From positions 56,420,001-56,484,000 of the forward strand of contig CM114271.1 of the NCBI GenBank assembly GCA_050084515.1: 64,000 nt of DNA, in the 5' to 3' direction. The first letter of the stretch is position 1, and each line of letters starts with the position of its first letter. The position numbers were made by a program, and so were the translations under genes. Shown here in pieces: positions 1 to 11,210 of this stretch. The notes under the pieces are model-generated. The model was not told the origin of the DNA, made no database searches, and worked only from the letters and a program-made list of their open reading frames with translations. The stretch comes from Blasia pusilla (lineage: Eukaryota > Marchantiophyta > Marchantiopsida > Blasiales).

Positions 1-1333
1 GTGGCGCCCTTCCATTTCTAACTTCCAAAACCGCCACAACGGTTCATTATCTACAGTCTTCGTTGGACGGGAAGCACTATACCTATTCTATCTTCGTGAA
101 GCATTATGCCTATCCTATTGCTGCCATCGTGAAGAAGTTATCCTCGCGACTTTCCTTCCATCCACTTTCTTCAAAATATTGTTCCTCTTCCTATTCTTAC
201 TCTTCACACATCTTCCCGCTTTGTGAAGACTCTTACTGATTCTTTATTCTTCTTTCTTCTACTTCTTTGCTTCTACTTCTTAGTCTTTGCTCTTATCTTC
301 GATCTTCGTTCTTTATTAACAGTCTTTGCACGAAGACTCCCTTTGAACTTCTTGTGCAAAGAAGAAGTTCTTTATAGGTCTTCATTTAACATTCTTTACC
401 ATCTTTCCATACTGCGGTCTTCGATGCAGTCTTCACTACGAGGCACCCGCGCCTCTCTTACATCTTTCTTGTTCCTTCAGCAGAGCTTTCCCAATTTCAC
501 ACTTCCATGCTTCAACATGCCTCAACACAATGTCTGCAAAGCATTCTCCTTAACTTCCAGTCTGGAGCCTTCAATCTTTAATCAATGAAGACTTCTCTAA
601 AATTCTATACAAAAATGATCTTTCTATCAAAATTTAAAAATGTGAGTACTACATACACCCTCACTCAATTGTGAGATGCCTCTGTGAACACTCTAGTTGA
701 TTCTCTACTTCTCTAAGTAATCCTGCTCATCTATTAACTCTACGACCTCAATTTTGGGAGGTGGTCGGCCATGAATGGTCGATGGTCGATTGTCGATTCA
801 CAATGTTGGGCGTGGTATTCTTCATCCATTCTCTCCACGCTTTCACCACCCTTGAAGAACCCAAAACCTCATTCTGCATGCGCATTTCTGTAGGAACAAA
901 GGGTATGATAGTTTGGATTTGCAACATGGAGGTTTTTCCACTTTGGATAACGTGGCAATGTGTTCTTCAAACTATTGTTGCCAATGTTGATCCACATACT
1001 CCAACTCTTCAGTGAGCTGAGTCTCAAAGTTCTAGATTTCCTCTTTGATTAATTTCTATGCTTCTTCGGACTCTTCGCGAATTTCTACGCAAAGCTTCTG
1101 ATCCGTCTCATGTACGGAAACCTTTCCCGTGGCTTGGCTCCAATGAGAAACCTAGTCGATATTCGTTTGATGGGGATCAATAAGAACATCTTCCATTTCT
1201 CCATTTTGAAGTGCTGAGGTGTAATTTTGGATTACATAGGATGTGCCGAATGTAAGAGATGTATGAGTTTGGATTAATGAAAAAGAGGGAATATTTAGTG
1301 TGCATGATGTATGAAATGTGTTGGATAGAGAGT
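1..1333. other. No gene recognised
   Basis: I see no supported gene here. The first 600 bases are rich in TTC/CTT pyrimidine tracts, which open short ORFs of low-complexity Phe/Leu/Ser composition. The stretch up to the LTR fragment at 1334 shows no motif I recognise. Confidence 0.5.
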
Positions 1334-1530
1334 TGTCACATCTATTAGGATAGATTGACGAGATCTAGTATAGTGCCTTTGAGGATAGTGGAGGACATCG
1401 TCAAGAGGTCAAGGATGACGTGTAGAGGCCACGAGTAACTTGAGAGAGCAAGTTTTCCCTCCGTTTTGGTTCATTTGGAGGCATATAGAAAACTTGCTCC
1501 TTCGGGTAAGTTATTGTTTTGAGTATAATA
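1334..1530 (+). repeat. Ty3/gypsy LTR fragment (5' part)
   Basis: The stretch starts TGTCACATCTATTAGG and follows the start of the LTRs at 7486-8130 (reverse strand) and 17343-17943. Shared blocks are the GAGATCTAGTA stretch, TAGTGCCTTTG and a CATTTGGAG..CATATAG block. It stops exactly where the copia LTR begins at 1531, so the copia element or a later rearrangement removed the rest. No continuation is visible after 3397. Confidence 0.7.
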
Positions 1531-1700
1531 TGTTGGGTTCTCAACATCCACTTATCTGAGCACCATTAATCTGATCGGCCCCCTTGTATGAGGAGAAGCC
1601 TAGATTGATGGTTCCGACTTAGACGTTGAAGGAGTCATTGTAATATGACGTAGGTGGTTTATGGAGTAGCGTTACTAGGATTATCTAACCCTACATTGCA
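1531..1700 (+). repeat. 5' LTR of the copia element
   Basis: This is 170 bp, TG...CA, and nearly identical to 3229-3397 apart from scattered substitutions and one or two small indels. The similarity implies a fairly recent insertion, although pol is already broken. Confidence 0.8.
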
Positions 1701-3155
1701 TAGGGATGCTTTTATTGTGGTAAGGTTCATGCGGATGGAGATGGACGCTATTCAAAGAAATGAAACTTGGACTTTAGTTGAGAAGCCAAAGGATAGGAAG
1801 ATAATACGCACCGAGTGGATGTACAAGACCAAGTACAAGTCGGACGGTACGTTGGATAAATTCAAAGCAAGGTTGGTTGCACAAGGATGTTCATACATCG
1901 AAGGTTTTGATTACTATGAGACTTTTGCTCCTACTGCAAGGATAACATCCATTCGAATTGTTCTAGCGGTGGCTGGAACAAGACGTTTGGTTGTATACCA
2001 ATATGATATGAAGTCTGCCTTTCTAAATGGGAGTCTTAACGAGGAGGTGTATGTATCTCAACTACTAGGTTTTGAGACACCCGGATCAGAAGAGAAAGTG
2101 TGTTTGCTTCATCAAACATTGTATGGGTTGAAACAAGCCCCAAGGGTATGGTATCAACAAATAGATACATTCTTCTGAGAGAAGGCTATTATCAAGAGTC
2201 CGTCAAAAGCAATTTTTTATGTGTTTTGCGAAGATGGGATGTTATGTTGATAGTCTCGTGTGTGGATCATCTGATCATCATAGGAGACCATAGTAAGAAA
2301 ATAGAGGAAATGAAGGAAGTGTTGAAATTTGAGTTTGAAATGTTAGATTTAGGTCTTTTGCATTACTTTATAGGGTTGGAGATTTGACAATAGTCAGATT
2401 CTATTTTTCTCTCTTAGCAAAAGTATGCTAGAGAAATCTTGAAGGCATTCGGGATGACTGAGTGTAAGGTAGTGGTCTCGCCAATGGAGGTAGAGTTGAA
2501 ACTCTCAATGGAGGATGTTTCACTATTAGTAGATGAAAAGTTGTACAAAAAGCTTGTGGGCAGTTTCATATTTTTGTGTAACACTAGACCAGACATTAGC
2601 TTCGTTGTGGGAGTGTTGAGTAGGTTCTCAACTAAGCCTCGTGAAAACCATTGGAAGGCAGCGATGCGTGTGTTGAAGTACATCAAAGGCACTATCGAGT
2701 ACGGCATCATCTATGGAGCAGGGACGAAAATGACATCCTTTTGTGATTTGGATTGGGCAGGAGATTCAGATTCTTGGAGATCAGTTTCGGGTTATTGCTT
2801 CTTGGTAGGATCAGGTGTGGTGTTGTTGATCAGCAAAAGGCAACCTACATTGGATCTTTCTTCTACCGAGGCAGAGTACAAGGCGGCTTGTTATGCCTCT
2901 TGTGAAGTAGTATGGTTGAGATTGATATTGGAGGACATAAGAGAAGCATCAGAAAATGCTAATGTAATGTGGTGTGACAACAAGAGTTGTATTGCCACAA
3001 CACATAATCATGTGTTTTATGCTCATACGAAGCACATAGAGATCCAATATCATTTTGTTCGTGTGTTGATCAAGAGAGAGGTTTTGAAGTTAGTCTTTTA
3101 TCCAACAGAGGATAACTGTGCAGCCATCTTCACGAAATCTTTGAGCAAAGATTAG
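1701..3155 (+). pseudogene. Ty1/copia pol remnant (RT-RNase H)
   Basis: The opening residues are the RT thumb/finger start of copia pol (motifs MDAIQRNETW, FKARLVAQG, FDYYETFAP, and DMKSAFLNG, which holds a catalytic Asp). The frame is lost near 2178 and resumes at 2178-2387 and 2439-3155. The YVDD catalytic box reads CVDH, so the second Asp is lost. The RNase H/C-terminal part is better kept: DLDWAGD, LSSTEAEY, WCDNKS, HTKHIEIQYHFVR and IFTKSL are all visible. At least one frameshift, a stop near 2387 and the damaged active site make it a pseudogene. Several Met-led pieces remain open, but none is a functional enzyme. Confidence 0.85.
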
Positions 3156-3228
3156 CTTCACCAACATCTAAAGGGTCTTGGCATTGGTCCAAGATAGTAG
3201 TCCACATGAGAGTGGATATTAAGGGGGG

Positions 3229-3397
3229 TGTTGGATTCTCAACATCCACTTCTCTGAGCACCATTAATCTGATCGGTCCCTTGTACGAGGAGAAGCCTAG
3301 ATTAATGGTTCCGACTTAGACGTCAAAGGAGTCATAGTAATATGACATAGGTGGTTTATGGAGTAGCGTTACTAGGATTATCTAACCCTATATTGCA
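3229..3397 (+). repeat. 3' LTR of the copia element
   Basis: This 169-bp copy starts TGTTGGATTCTC right after a GGGGGG polypurine tract and ends TATATTGCA. It is a direct repeat of 1531-1700. Confidence 0.8.
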
Positions 3398-4311
3398 TCA
3401 GCATGCGGGAAGATGCAAAAGAAGACGGTGATCTTCAATCAAAATATGATAGAAGGGACCAATTTTAGGGATGGGAGCCCCAGATATTGGGCTCCGCTGG
3501 GAGAGGTTTCATACTATTTTTCCAATAATTCACAACAACTTTTAGCCCTTTTGTTGGGGTGGCATCTCCCAAATAAAATCCTTGGTTTAGACCGGCAGGA
3601 TGGTTGTCCCCAAATGCAGGGTCTCCGAAGGTTCAAGGGCTACCTTCCGTTCCTTCGGTTGTGTGATGAACTGCTTTAAGTAATTTTGTTTTGTATTCAT
3701 AGATGGCCAGAGTAGCTTTGGCCTCGGCAGACCCTTTCTTTCACCTCATTACTAGCTACAAGAAAATTTTCTTGCTCTGTGATGGAGCGCCCGATTTGTT
3801 GGATTCCTCCCCAATTCCCAAGAGTTTCTTGATCGGTATGGGCTGCACTACTTTACCTAAGATATTAGCCACCCCCGTGAACATAGCAAAGCAAGGTCTA
3901 CTCCTACTATTAGGGTTGATGTCGACCTTGCAATATCAAATCATATTAATCTGTAGAAGAAAGGGCCCGAGACTTTGTTTTGTCACACACCACAAAACCA
4001 TAATACGGTCTGACAGGGCCCCGCGACTGTCTGACACAATGTGAGGGGCCTTTGGAATAATAAAATGCAATAATAAAATAAGTCATGGCACAAAGCGCCA
4101 TTGAGCATATACATAAGGATGATCGTAACATTAAAAAATATATTGACTATAGGTGCGTAGGACGAGATCAGAGGGAGAGGTGCATAGCACTCGACGAGAA
4201 AGAGAGCGTTTTGAATGCCACTTTTGTCTTGAGGGCGGACTTCTTTAACAGAGCTAAATAATGTAACGAAGGTTACAAGCCAATTTTTACTTTTTGCCAG
4301 ATTTATTTATT
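3398..4311. other. No gene recognised
   Basis: Two short ORFs (3413-3679 and 3703-4044, +) give no recognisable domain. I cannot say whether they are coding. The last few hundred bases could be mitochondrial spacer downstream of rpl16, but nothing proves it. Confidence 0.4.
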
Positions 4312-4758
4312 TTATGACCACTTAAAAAACTTTATCGACAAACCCAATTTATGCGCGGCTAATGTAGCAGCTTGTAGAGCATTTGACAAACTAACGCAAT
4401 TCAATTCAAATAAGATTTGTCCCTTCAACACACGAGCAATCCAACTTTTAGTATTCCTCTTGCCCTTTCCCACTCGCACTTCTACCGATTTACCGATAAT
4501 AGGAATATATGCGAAAACTCTTACCCATATTTTATAATTTCTTCGAAATTTTCTGCTTGTAGCACGAGGCGCTATTTCAATTGCTTGATATGAAATACGG
4601 CCATATTCACAACTTTTGATGCCATCTTTTCCGAAAGAAAGTTGTATACCGTATGCTTTGCAACTTTTACATATGCCTTTTTGATATTTATGAAATTTTG
4701 TACGTTTTGGATATAACACAACTTGTCCCTTTTTTTTATTAAAAAATATGAAACCCAC
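4312..4758 (-). pseudogene. Mitochondrial rpl16 copy, full-length open frame
   Basis: The 148-codon frame encodes mitochondrial ribosomal protein L16, a 23S-rRNA-binding large-subunit protein. Family motifs are PKRTKFHKYQKG near residue 18, ISYQAIE, RKFRRN, IWVRVFA, GKGKRNTK, WIARVLKGQ, LSNALQAATLAAHKL and the C-terminal IKFFKWS. The usual Met before LYPKR is replaced by Val, so the Met used here lies upstream in the overlap with rps3. Several normally constant positions are changed (for example the Gly/Cys region around CKAYGIQL). The copy sits in the nucleus without visible mitochondrial signals, so I treat it as a pseudogene that is still open. Confidence 0.85.
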
Positions 4759-5970
4759 ACTTTCATACCTAAGATTCCATAAGGAGTAGATGCTTGAGTT
4801 TTCGCATAATCAATTTGATCGCAAAAAACATGTAAAGTGTTTCATCGTACTTTTTGCATTCAATTTTAGCTATTTCTGCACCATTTAATCGACCTGAGCA
4901 ACCACTACGAATCCCCTTCACATATGGGCATTTTTTAATCTATTTAAATATAGATCTACATATTTGTCGAAATGTTTTTTTTCTTTCTAGTTTCCAAGAT
5001 ATTTCTTGAGTAATTAGAGAAGCATTTTGATAAACATAAGCTATTTTGACTGGCTGAATTAAGGTATTATTTTTTAATTAGAAACTAAATATTACATTTT
5101 TTAAATAAAAATTACGATTGGAAAGACATGTAGCTTTCCTAGATTGGGCATACCTTAAAAATATGATAGCATCAAAATATAATGTGGACCTGGGTTGATG
5201 AATTGACTTCCCGCTTTTGGTTCCTTGCTCAGTCTTGGTCGGAATTGCTTCCCCAATTGTAGATGTTTTAGCTACGCCCTATGCCACGGGACTTCTGCTA
5301 ACCATAGGATCCAATTGAATTTGGTTCTTTAGATTAAAGAAGTATTTCATTTCAAAATAATCCAAGAAAGCACGCGTGGTAAAACCAAAGAAGTCTCCTT
5401 TGGACCTAAAAATAAATTTTTTTCAACACGCACAACTACCTACATAATGGAAGGCGTAAAGCGAGAGAACGCATAGCGTTCTTTTGACGCTCTTTTGTCA
5501 TCATTTTCGTCTTTCGGCCAGATACTTGGAAAAGTAGAATGTATGTCGGCCATCCAATCGCTTACTCAAAGTAATTGGTCAATATTTTGTACTGATGGCG
5601 ATTGATCGTGGTATTCACAACATTTTTTGGACCAAATCCGACTTCATTTTTATGTTTTACTGTAATTTCGTTAATACGCCTGATCAACTTGACAGATGGT
5701 ATTGCCCCAAGGCCTGGATGTCTTGATTGGCTAAGTCGATATAGAAGAAATATATGAATGAATGTCCTTTTAGGAAAATGATGAATAAAACACATACCGA
5801 GACGAAGGCCAAACGTGTTTCCAGAAGGTGGACGTATTTGAACCAAAATAATCTCTAAAATTTAAATCTTGAAATAACAATTTTCCATAACAATAATCAC
5901 TAAACCAACTGGAATGTGAACCACAATTCAAATTGAGTATGACTGAAATTTGATTGACTTTTTGTGCCAT
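4690..5970 (-). pseudogene. Mitochondrial rps3 copy, frameshifted
   Basis: It starts at the ATG at 5970 ([15 protein letters not shown]), ten bases past the old rps19 stop. The N-terminal exon-like region continues to [15 protein letters not shown] with no intron at codon 25. The frame shifts near 5840 into [14 protein letters not shown] and [11 protein letters not shown]. It stays open to about 5562, then degenerates. The C-terminal part is recognisable again near 4690-4900 (SGRLNGAEIAKIEC, MKVWVSYF) and overlaps the rpl16 start, as in mitochondrial genomes. Ribosomal protein S3 is part of the small-subunit head. This copy cannot give a full product. Confidence 0.82.
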
Positions 5971-5974
5971 AGTT

Positions 5975-6206
5975 TACTATCGTACTTTTTTTTATTGGTT
6001 TGATCTTGGTTTTTGAGGGCAAAGCTCTCTTAGCGAAGGAAGAGGTTTTCCGTGTAGAAGCAAACTCTCCAAATTCATGACCAACCATTTCTCTAGTAAT
6101 CTTTAAACCAAAAAACCTTTTCCGTTATAAATTTGTGCAAAGCAACCAACAAATTGAGGCAAAATACAAGATCTACAAAATGACCTTTCCATATGGAGCG
6201 TGTCAT
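5975..6206 (-). pseudogene. Mitochondrial rps19 copy, frameshifted
   Basis: It starts at 6206 with MTRSIWKGHFVD, the rps19 N-terminus. The frame is lost shortly after and similarity returns in other frames (LPQFVGCFAQ, YNGKGF). It then runs MVGHEFGEFASTRK and ALPSKTKIKPIKK. A run of eight A near the end appears to hold one extra base, so the normal end (KKVR-stop) is missed and the frame reads into rps3. S19 binds 16S-type rRNA in the small-subunit head. This is a nonfunctional copy. Confidence 0.8.
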
Positions 6207-6209
6207 AAA

Positions 6210-6640
6210 CTAGTTTCTGCATTTTCTTACTATTTTTTTAAATCCACCTTTGGTAGGCTTGCCCCAAGGTGATACCGAAGGTCTACCTCCTTTAGTGCGT
6301 CCTTCATCGTCTCCATGAGGATGATCAACTGGATTCATAGCAACACCCCAAAAAATCGGGCATCTGCCTAACCAGCGGCTTTTTCCTGCTTTGTTAAGCT
6401 TATAATTACCATGATTAAGATTAGAAACTATACCAATAGTAGCTCGGCATGGGAAATCTATTAGTTTGTCAACACCCAAAGGTAACCGCACAATACATTG
6501 TGGTGTATTTTCAACTTTCTTAATTATTTGAGCAAAGGTTCATGTAGCTCGAGTCAACTTTGCACCTTAACATGGGTTTCTTTCAATACTATGTACCCAC
6601 GTGCCTCTAGGTATTTTGGCTAATGATATGCAATTTCTGA
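6210..6640 (-). pseudogene. Mitochondrial rpl2 C-terminal part
   Basis: The open part at 6210-6491 has the L2 C-terminal signature: [37 protein letters not shown], then [30 protein letters not shown] and the basic tail. The normal HPHGGGEG is altered to HPHGDDEG. Upstream (6492-6640) similarity continues but is broken (CISLAKIPRGTWVHSIE with a nearby stop). L2 forms part of the peptidyl transferase centre. The 5' part of the gene is missing. Confidence 0.85.
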
Positions 6641-7424
6641 CATTTTGATAATATGAATCAAGTATGTATTTATTCTCACTACAAGCGGAGTCTCCACGGG
6701 AGTGTAGCCAAGCCTGACTATCTCACGCGGTCTCTTCCACCCTAAGGTTTGAAGGGTCATTAGCGTTATGGGCAGGTTGATGGTAGTTTAACGCGGTCAA
6801 AGGTTTAGACCCATGAAAATTCATCACCGTCTAAAACTTCACCAATCCCATGAACTCGACTCATATCTCTAGGGCGTGGAATACGTGAGATAGCCTCTAT
6901 CTTTATCTACTAAACACTAAGGCCACTTGGGTATTTTGTGTGATCCAAGTACTCAAACTGATAGTAGAAGAACGTACACTTTTCTAATTTTAATTTTAGC
7001 CCATGTAAGTGCAATTGTCGGAACACATCCTTCAGATGTCGCTCATGCTCCTCAACCGTGATGCTAAAGACTATGTTATCAATCTAACACCTAGAGAAAT
7101 ATAGACCTGCCAAGATCCTATCAATGGCCCTATGAAACTCTATCGTGCCATTATGTAACTTAAATGGTAAGAAGTACCACTAGTATAAATAATCTTTTGG
7201 TGCAGATCAATGCCCTAAAATACCATCATTTGCATGTCCTCCAATCTCATAGGCAATTGATGGTATACGGCTTGGATATCTAATGAACAAAAGGCCTTTG
7301 CATGTCCTATAGCATCAAAGATCTCCTCAAGATTGGGCATGGCATACCTATCGGACTTTGTCTACCGATTGATAAGTTGGTAGTCTCCACACATCCGCCT
7401 ATCCGTCCAATTGCTATACACATC

Positions 7425-8220
7425 CTTCTTGGCGGGCATGAAAATGGCAGATGCATACTCTTCATGCAACATCTCCACTAGTCTTTGTCGTGCGCATACA
7501 CATCACTACACAAAATACATCGCTGTCATCGAACACACACACAAACACACACGATCCCATGCTAACTCATGGCATCCATACACAGAGGCAAGAAGTACCA
7601 AAATATCTCCAATCGCCCAAAGTAAGATCCAATCTCTCTCTACATCATCTCACACCATAGCTCTCAAAGGGGTGCACTCTCTCTCATGTCAAACCAAACC
7701 CACTCTGCTAATGAGCGTCTTGGATAACACTCACAAGGCAAGGGACCATAGATCCGCCGCCTTATGCCAAGAGGTTCAACAAAGAGAGAATGAGCTCTCA
7801 AGCTCTCTCTCTTGGAGGTATACCCCCTTCCCTCTCCCAAGCCCTCTCAATGGAAACCTATGCTTGTAGGTCACCTCCTTGGCTCTTGACCTGTTGTAGC
7901 CAGTTTAGGGCCACTTCCCAAAGTAGAAAGTCAACTATCCCTAACATGGAAGCTTACTCGAAATAGTAAGGTTCTCTATATGGCTCCAAATGAGCTGAAA
8001 CAAAGGGGAAACCTGCTCTCTCAGGTTTTCCGGGGCCTCAACATATCATCCTCGATCTCTTGGGCCTATCCTCCACTAATCATGCAGACGCTTTGCTAGA
8101 TCCCACCGATCTATCCTAACAATCATGACATCTTGCTCCAAACAAGTCATGGCATGATAGTGGCAGATGCATACTCTCTATGCGATATCTCCATGAGTCA
8201 TGCTCCTACCAAGTCCTAAC
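7425..8220 (-). repeat. Tandem duplication of ~70 bp in RT, split by the solo LTR
   Basis: With the LTR removed, two adjacent copies of one RT segment remain. Unit 1 is GGCATGAAAATGGCAGATGC...AGTCTTGCTCCAAACAAGTC. Unit 2 is GGCATGATAGTGGCAGATGC...AGTCATGCTCCTACCAAGTC. The LTR sits inside unit 1, so the duplication is older than the LTR insertion. Confidence 0.65.
7486..8130 (-). repeat. Solo gypsy LTR inside copy A
   Basis: This is 645 bp, TGTCGTGCGC...CATGACA on the plus strand. On the element strand it starts TGTCATGATTG and ends CGCACGACA. It is flanked by TCTT on both sides (7482-7485 and 8131-8134), which fits a 4-bp target-site duplication. It interrupts the RT of copy A and has no internal region, so it is a solo LTR left by LTR-LTR recombination. 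The long ORF on the plus strand (7411-7869) is only its antisense. Confidence 0.8.
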
Positions 8221-10480
8221 TAGCTCGTGCTTTGAATCAGAGCCCTCTCCATATCAATGTAATTGTAGGATCGTCAAAAGATGAGTGTACATATATCAAT
8301 AGATAACTTAATGCACATCCATCAACGTACCCAGATTATGCATACTAAATGCAAAACAACTCTTATGACTCTTAAGGAACTAATGTATCCGATACCAATT
8401 TTCTCCTCTCAACTTGGGGCCCATATTTGACTCCCAAGGCTCCATTGTGACTACTTTAAGGCTCTCTAGCACAGATATCTGTGGTTGCTATGGTGCAATC
8501 CCATCTCGAACAATAAAACTTGATTGCTTCCCTACAACCAACTCATAACTCTCATCTCTTCGATATGCATGTCCATGACCCACACTTGATGTTGTGGCTA
8601 CCATCTCCCAACGTACGTGCAAAACATCCCAAGGATGTCTCTTTAGATCACGCGTGATATGTCGATCTCTTCAAGTGTCATCCCCAACCACTGCCTAAAC
8701 TATCTCGATAGGCATGGGGCTTACACTAGGGCTTACAAGTGCAATAGTTTTAATATGTGGCAACCTCGTCCGATGTTGCTTAGCTACTCCTCAGTTGATA
8801 ATCCATGTCAAGTAGTTGAAGTACATTGCCTAACCAAAGACATGATGTTAAAATGCCTCTGATAGTGATGGTATTGTCATCACTCCTATAGGGAATCCCA
8901 TCGTATGCTCTTACTTATCGACATTAGGCTCTACCAACCCTTGTGCTTGGTCATCCCAAACCAAGGTCGAGAGGATTAGCCTCCTTACATGCATATAAAG
9001 AGGGGAAACTCATAAATGTAGGAAAGGCCACCCAAGGCATGCCAACCTTGTTGACCATCATCAACAAAGGTCGATCGTTCTGCCTCACTGCCTATAATCA
9101 ACGTCTTGGATCCAAAATCAAATCCATCCATAAATGGGAGGGACGCTCCACTTTCACTTACGCCCTCCGCAATACCTCATGCGAGACCAAGTTGGTCTAC
9201 CATAGTCATGGGCCATATGCTTGTGAACCCATATTCTCCGCATCCAAAAATACTGCAGGTCTGATCCATGCACGAACTTGGTGTGCACTCGTTATCACTT
9301 GTGACTGCAAATCGCCCAAGATCGATACATTCTCCAAAATTTTAGTTGGAGAACATGAGTAATGTTCCTGGTTATGTCCCAAGATCCTCATCATCTCCCA
9401 AAAAAACATGGAACAAACTAGTGTCAATTAATTAATTAACCATCACCTCGTCTAACACTCAATTGGCCCTAACGTGAACATGTCCAACCCGCAAGGACCA
9501 AATAAATGGTCTCCACCTTATCAAAGTCATACAACCCCAACAAGGAAATATCCCTCGGTAAGGAGCTCTAATACCCCTCCACGATCGATGTTGATAATAA
9601 GTCAAGAAAGTAAAGGCGTAATTATGCTACATGTCGGAGTGAGATGCGTCTCGCAACCTGATCACGCTCTAGGTACAAATATTGTTGCACATGCACTCTT
9701 AGCTGCAAAAAAATGGTCAACCCAGTACTAATCCATCCAAACAGATCCAACACTTGAATATCCTCCTTTGTGGTTTCCGAGGGTATTATCATACTATTTT
9801 TGGCTACCTTGGGCTCTTATGACATATCATGCTCTAGTGCAAAGGTTAATCTCACTCCACACCATCAACACGTACTCATCGGCTAAGCGTCGAAGATCCT
9901 CAATACTCAAGCCTCTCCTCCATGAAATGATGTTGCTACCATAACATTCTTTCGATAAGTGGTCATTCATAGGTATATCGTTTGCATGGACATACCCCTT
10001 GATCAAATCCTTAGGCCAAGTAACGATACTACTGACTGTTGCTAAACTCGCCATCTCTTTTGATCGTCACTCAATAACTCCACTAATGAATTGAATAGGC
10101 AATTAACAACCTAAGTCATTCATCATCTAATTTCCATCCTCGTCTTTAGGACTTTGACTCCTCCTTGTAATCCACGTAAAATCCCATCCCGGTTCAACAT
10201 TGCTTCTCTAACCAAAATATCATAGGACTCGGTATCAATCACTATTGCCTTGGCTCGCACCATAAATCCATCTATCGGATGTCTTGGTCAAATCCTCACC
10301 AATATCCCATGTCGGGTGATAACTTGCATCATACTTGCTCCACCAAAGGGTATTTGTATCGTGAATGGGCAACACTCCACATCGGCCCTCATCAGGCCCA
10401 ATCTTATAAATGTGTTACTCTCTATCTCATAGGAGCACTCTAGAGTTGCTCAAAGGCAAAATATCTCTCGAGGCCTCTCC

Positions 10481-11210
10481 TCGTCCTTTATATATAAAGC
10501 GATATGTACAATGAAGAAAAAGTAGCTCAACCCATCTTTATATCATGTGTCATATTCTCATAGCACGAGAGGATTTTCTTTGGATTCTTATGTCCCGATC
10601 TCATCTTATCACATCTATCCCCAACCTCATCCTTATCTTACTTTTCACCAACTTATAAGCCCACTCTCATCTTTATCTCATTTTCTTTGTCTTTTCTCTT
10701 TTGGACTGGTTCTTTCCCATTTATGTGCTTTATGTCATAAACTCTAACTTAAGCACTATGACTAACAAAGAATCGTTACAAACCTCCCCCATTTAAGACA
10801 CAATGTCCTTGTTGTGAGAACTTTCAAAGTTTTACACTAGTACTTGTGCATTGGTCAAGTTGAGGATTCCCATGTGGCCTCAAATAATGGATGTTCTTTC
10901 CATTGGACCAAGAATTCAACTTGTTGGTGATGAGCTCCTTAAGTTCGTTTCTTCAAGATACGTTCCATTTCAAATTCTTCGTGATCTCCTACCATTTGAG
11001 GAAATGATGGAGGAAGAATATTATCCTCAAATCTTTTAGGACGTGGATTAAACTGTTGAAGAAGATAGACATGAAACAAAGCATGGATTTTCATATGCGT
11101 CACTAGGTCTAGCTTATACCCCTGGCGCCAACTTTTTATAGAATAGTAAAAGGCCTAATATAGCGAGGATTAAGCTTATGAACACCTACTAATGATAAAT
11201 TGGTTGTTGC
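10481..11210. other. Retroelement-derived spacer, no gene
   Basis: I see no intact gene. The 3' half (from about 10850) looks like degraded gypsy pol/gag sequence on the minus strand that leads into the integrase fragment at 11211. The 10481-10800 stretch is AT-rich with no motif. Confidence 0.4.

Larger units (their letters stand above)
1531..3397 (+). mobile_element. Shortened Ty1/copia element with two LTRs
   Basis: Two direct repeats of about 170 bp (1531-1700 and 3229-3397) start TGTTGG and end TTGCA, as copia LTRs do. A purine tract (AAGGGGGG) sits just before the second. Between them lies only the reverse transcriptase/RNase H part of pol: gag, protease and integrase are gone, and the 5' LTR abuts RT with no primer-binding site. 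The flanks (TAATA before, TCAGC after) do not form a target-site duplication. The element cannot move by itself. Confidence 0.85.
4312..6640 (-). other. Nuclear mitochondrial insertion (NUMT) of a ribosomal-protein cluster
   Basis: Read on the minus strand, the order is rpl2 - rps19 - rps3 - rpl16, the conserved block of land-plant mitochondrial genomes that descends from the bacterial S10 operon. Base composition is more AT-rich than the surroundings. rps3 and rps19 carry frameshifts. Retrotransposon sequence follows on the high side, and plain nuclear-type sequence lies on the low side. The right border is placed near 6640, where rpl2 similarity fades; the left border is at or below the rpl16 stop. 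Confidence 0.88.
6650..10480 (-). mobile_element. Decayed Ty3/gypsy internal region (PHD family), copy A
   Basis: Read on the minus strand, the order is gag-like (about 10.1-9.2 kb), protease region (about 9.2-8.9 kb, parallel to 15.9-16.0 kb of copy C) and reverse transcriptase (8.4-6.9 kb). RT motifs recoverable in pieces include KKDVYSNWTDRRMCGDYQL, RYAMPNLEEIFDA and HLKDVFRQLHLHGLKL. Many stops and shifts break it. A gag-like stretch at 9827-10054 (WPKDLIKGYVHAND) stays open for 75 codons. A solo LTR (7486-8130) interrupts RT. Confidence 0.7.

Noticed and set aside
7411-7869. 152-codon plus-strand ORF
   Set aside because: It is the antisense of the solo LTR and adjacent RT, with low-complexity His/Thr/Ser content.
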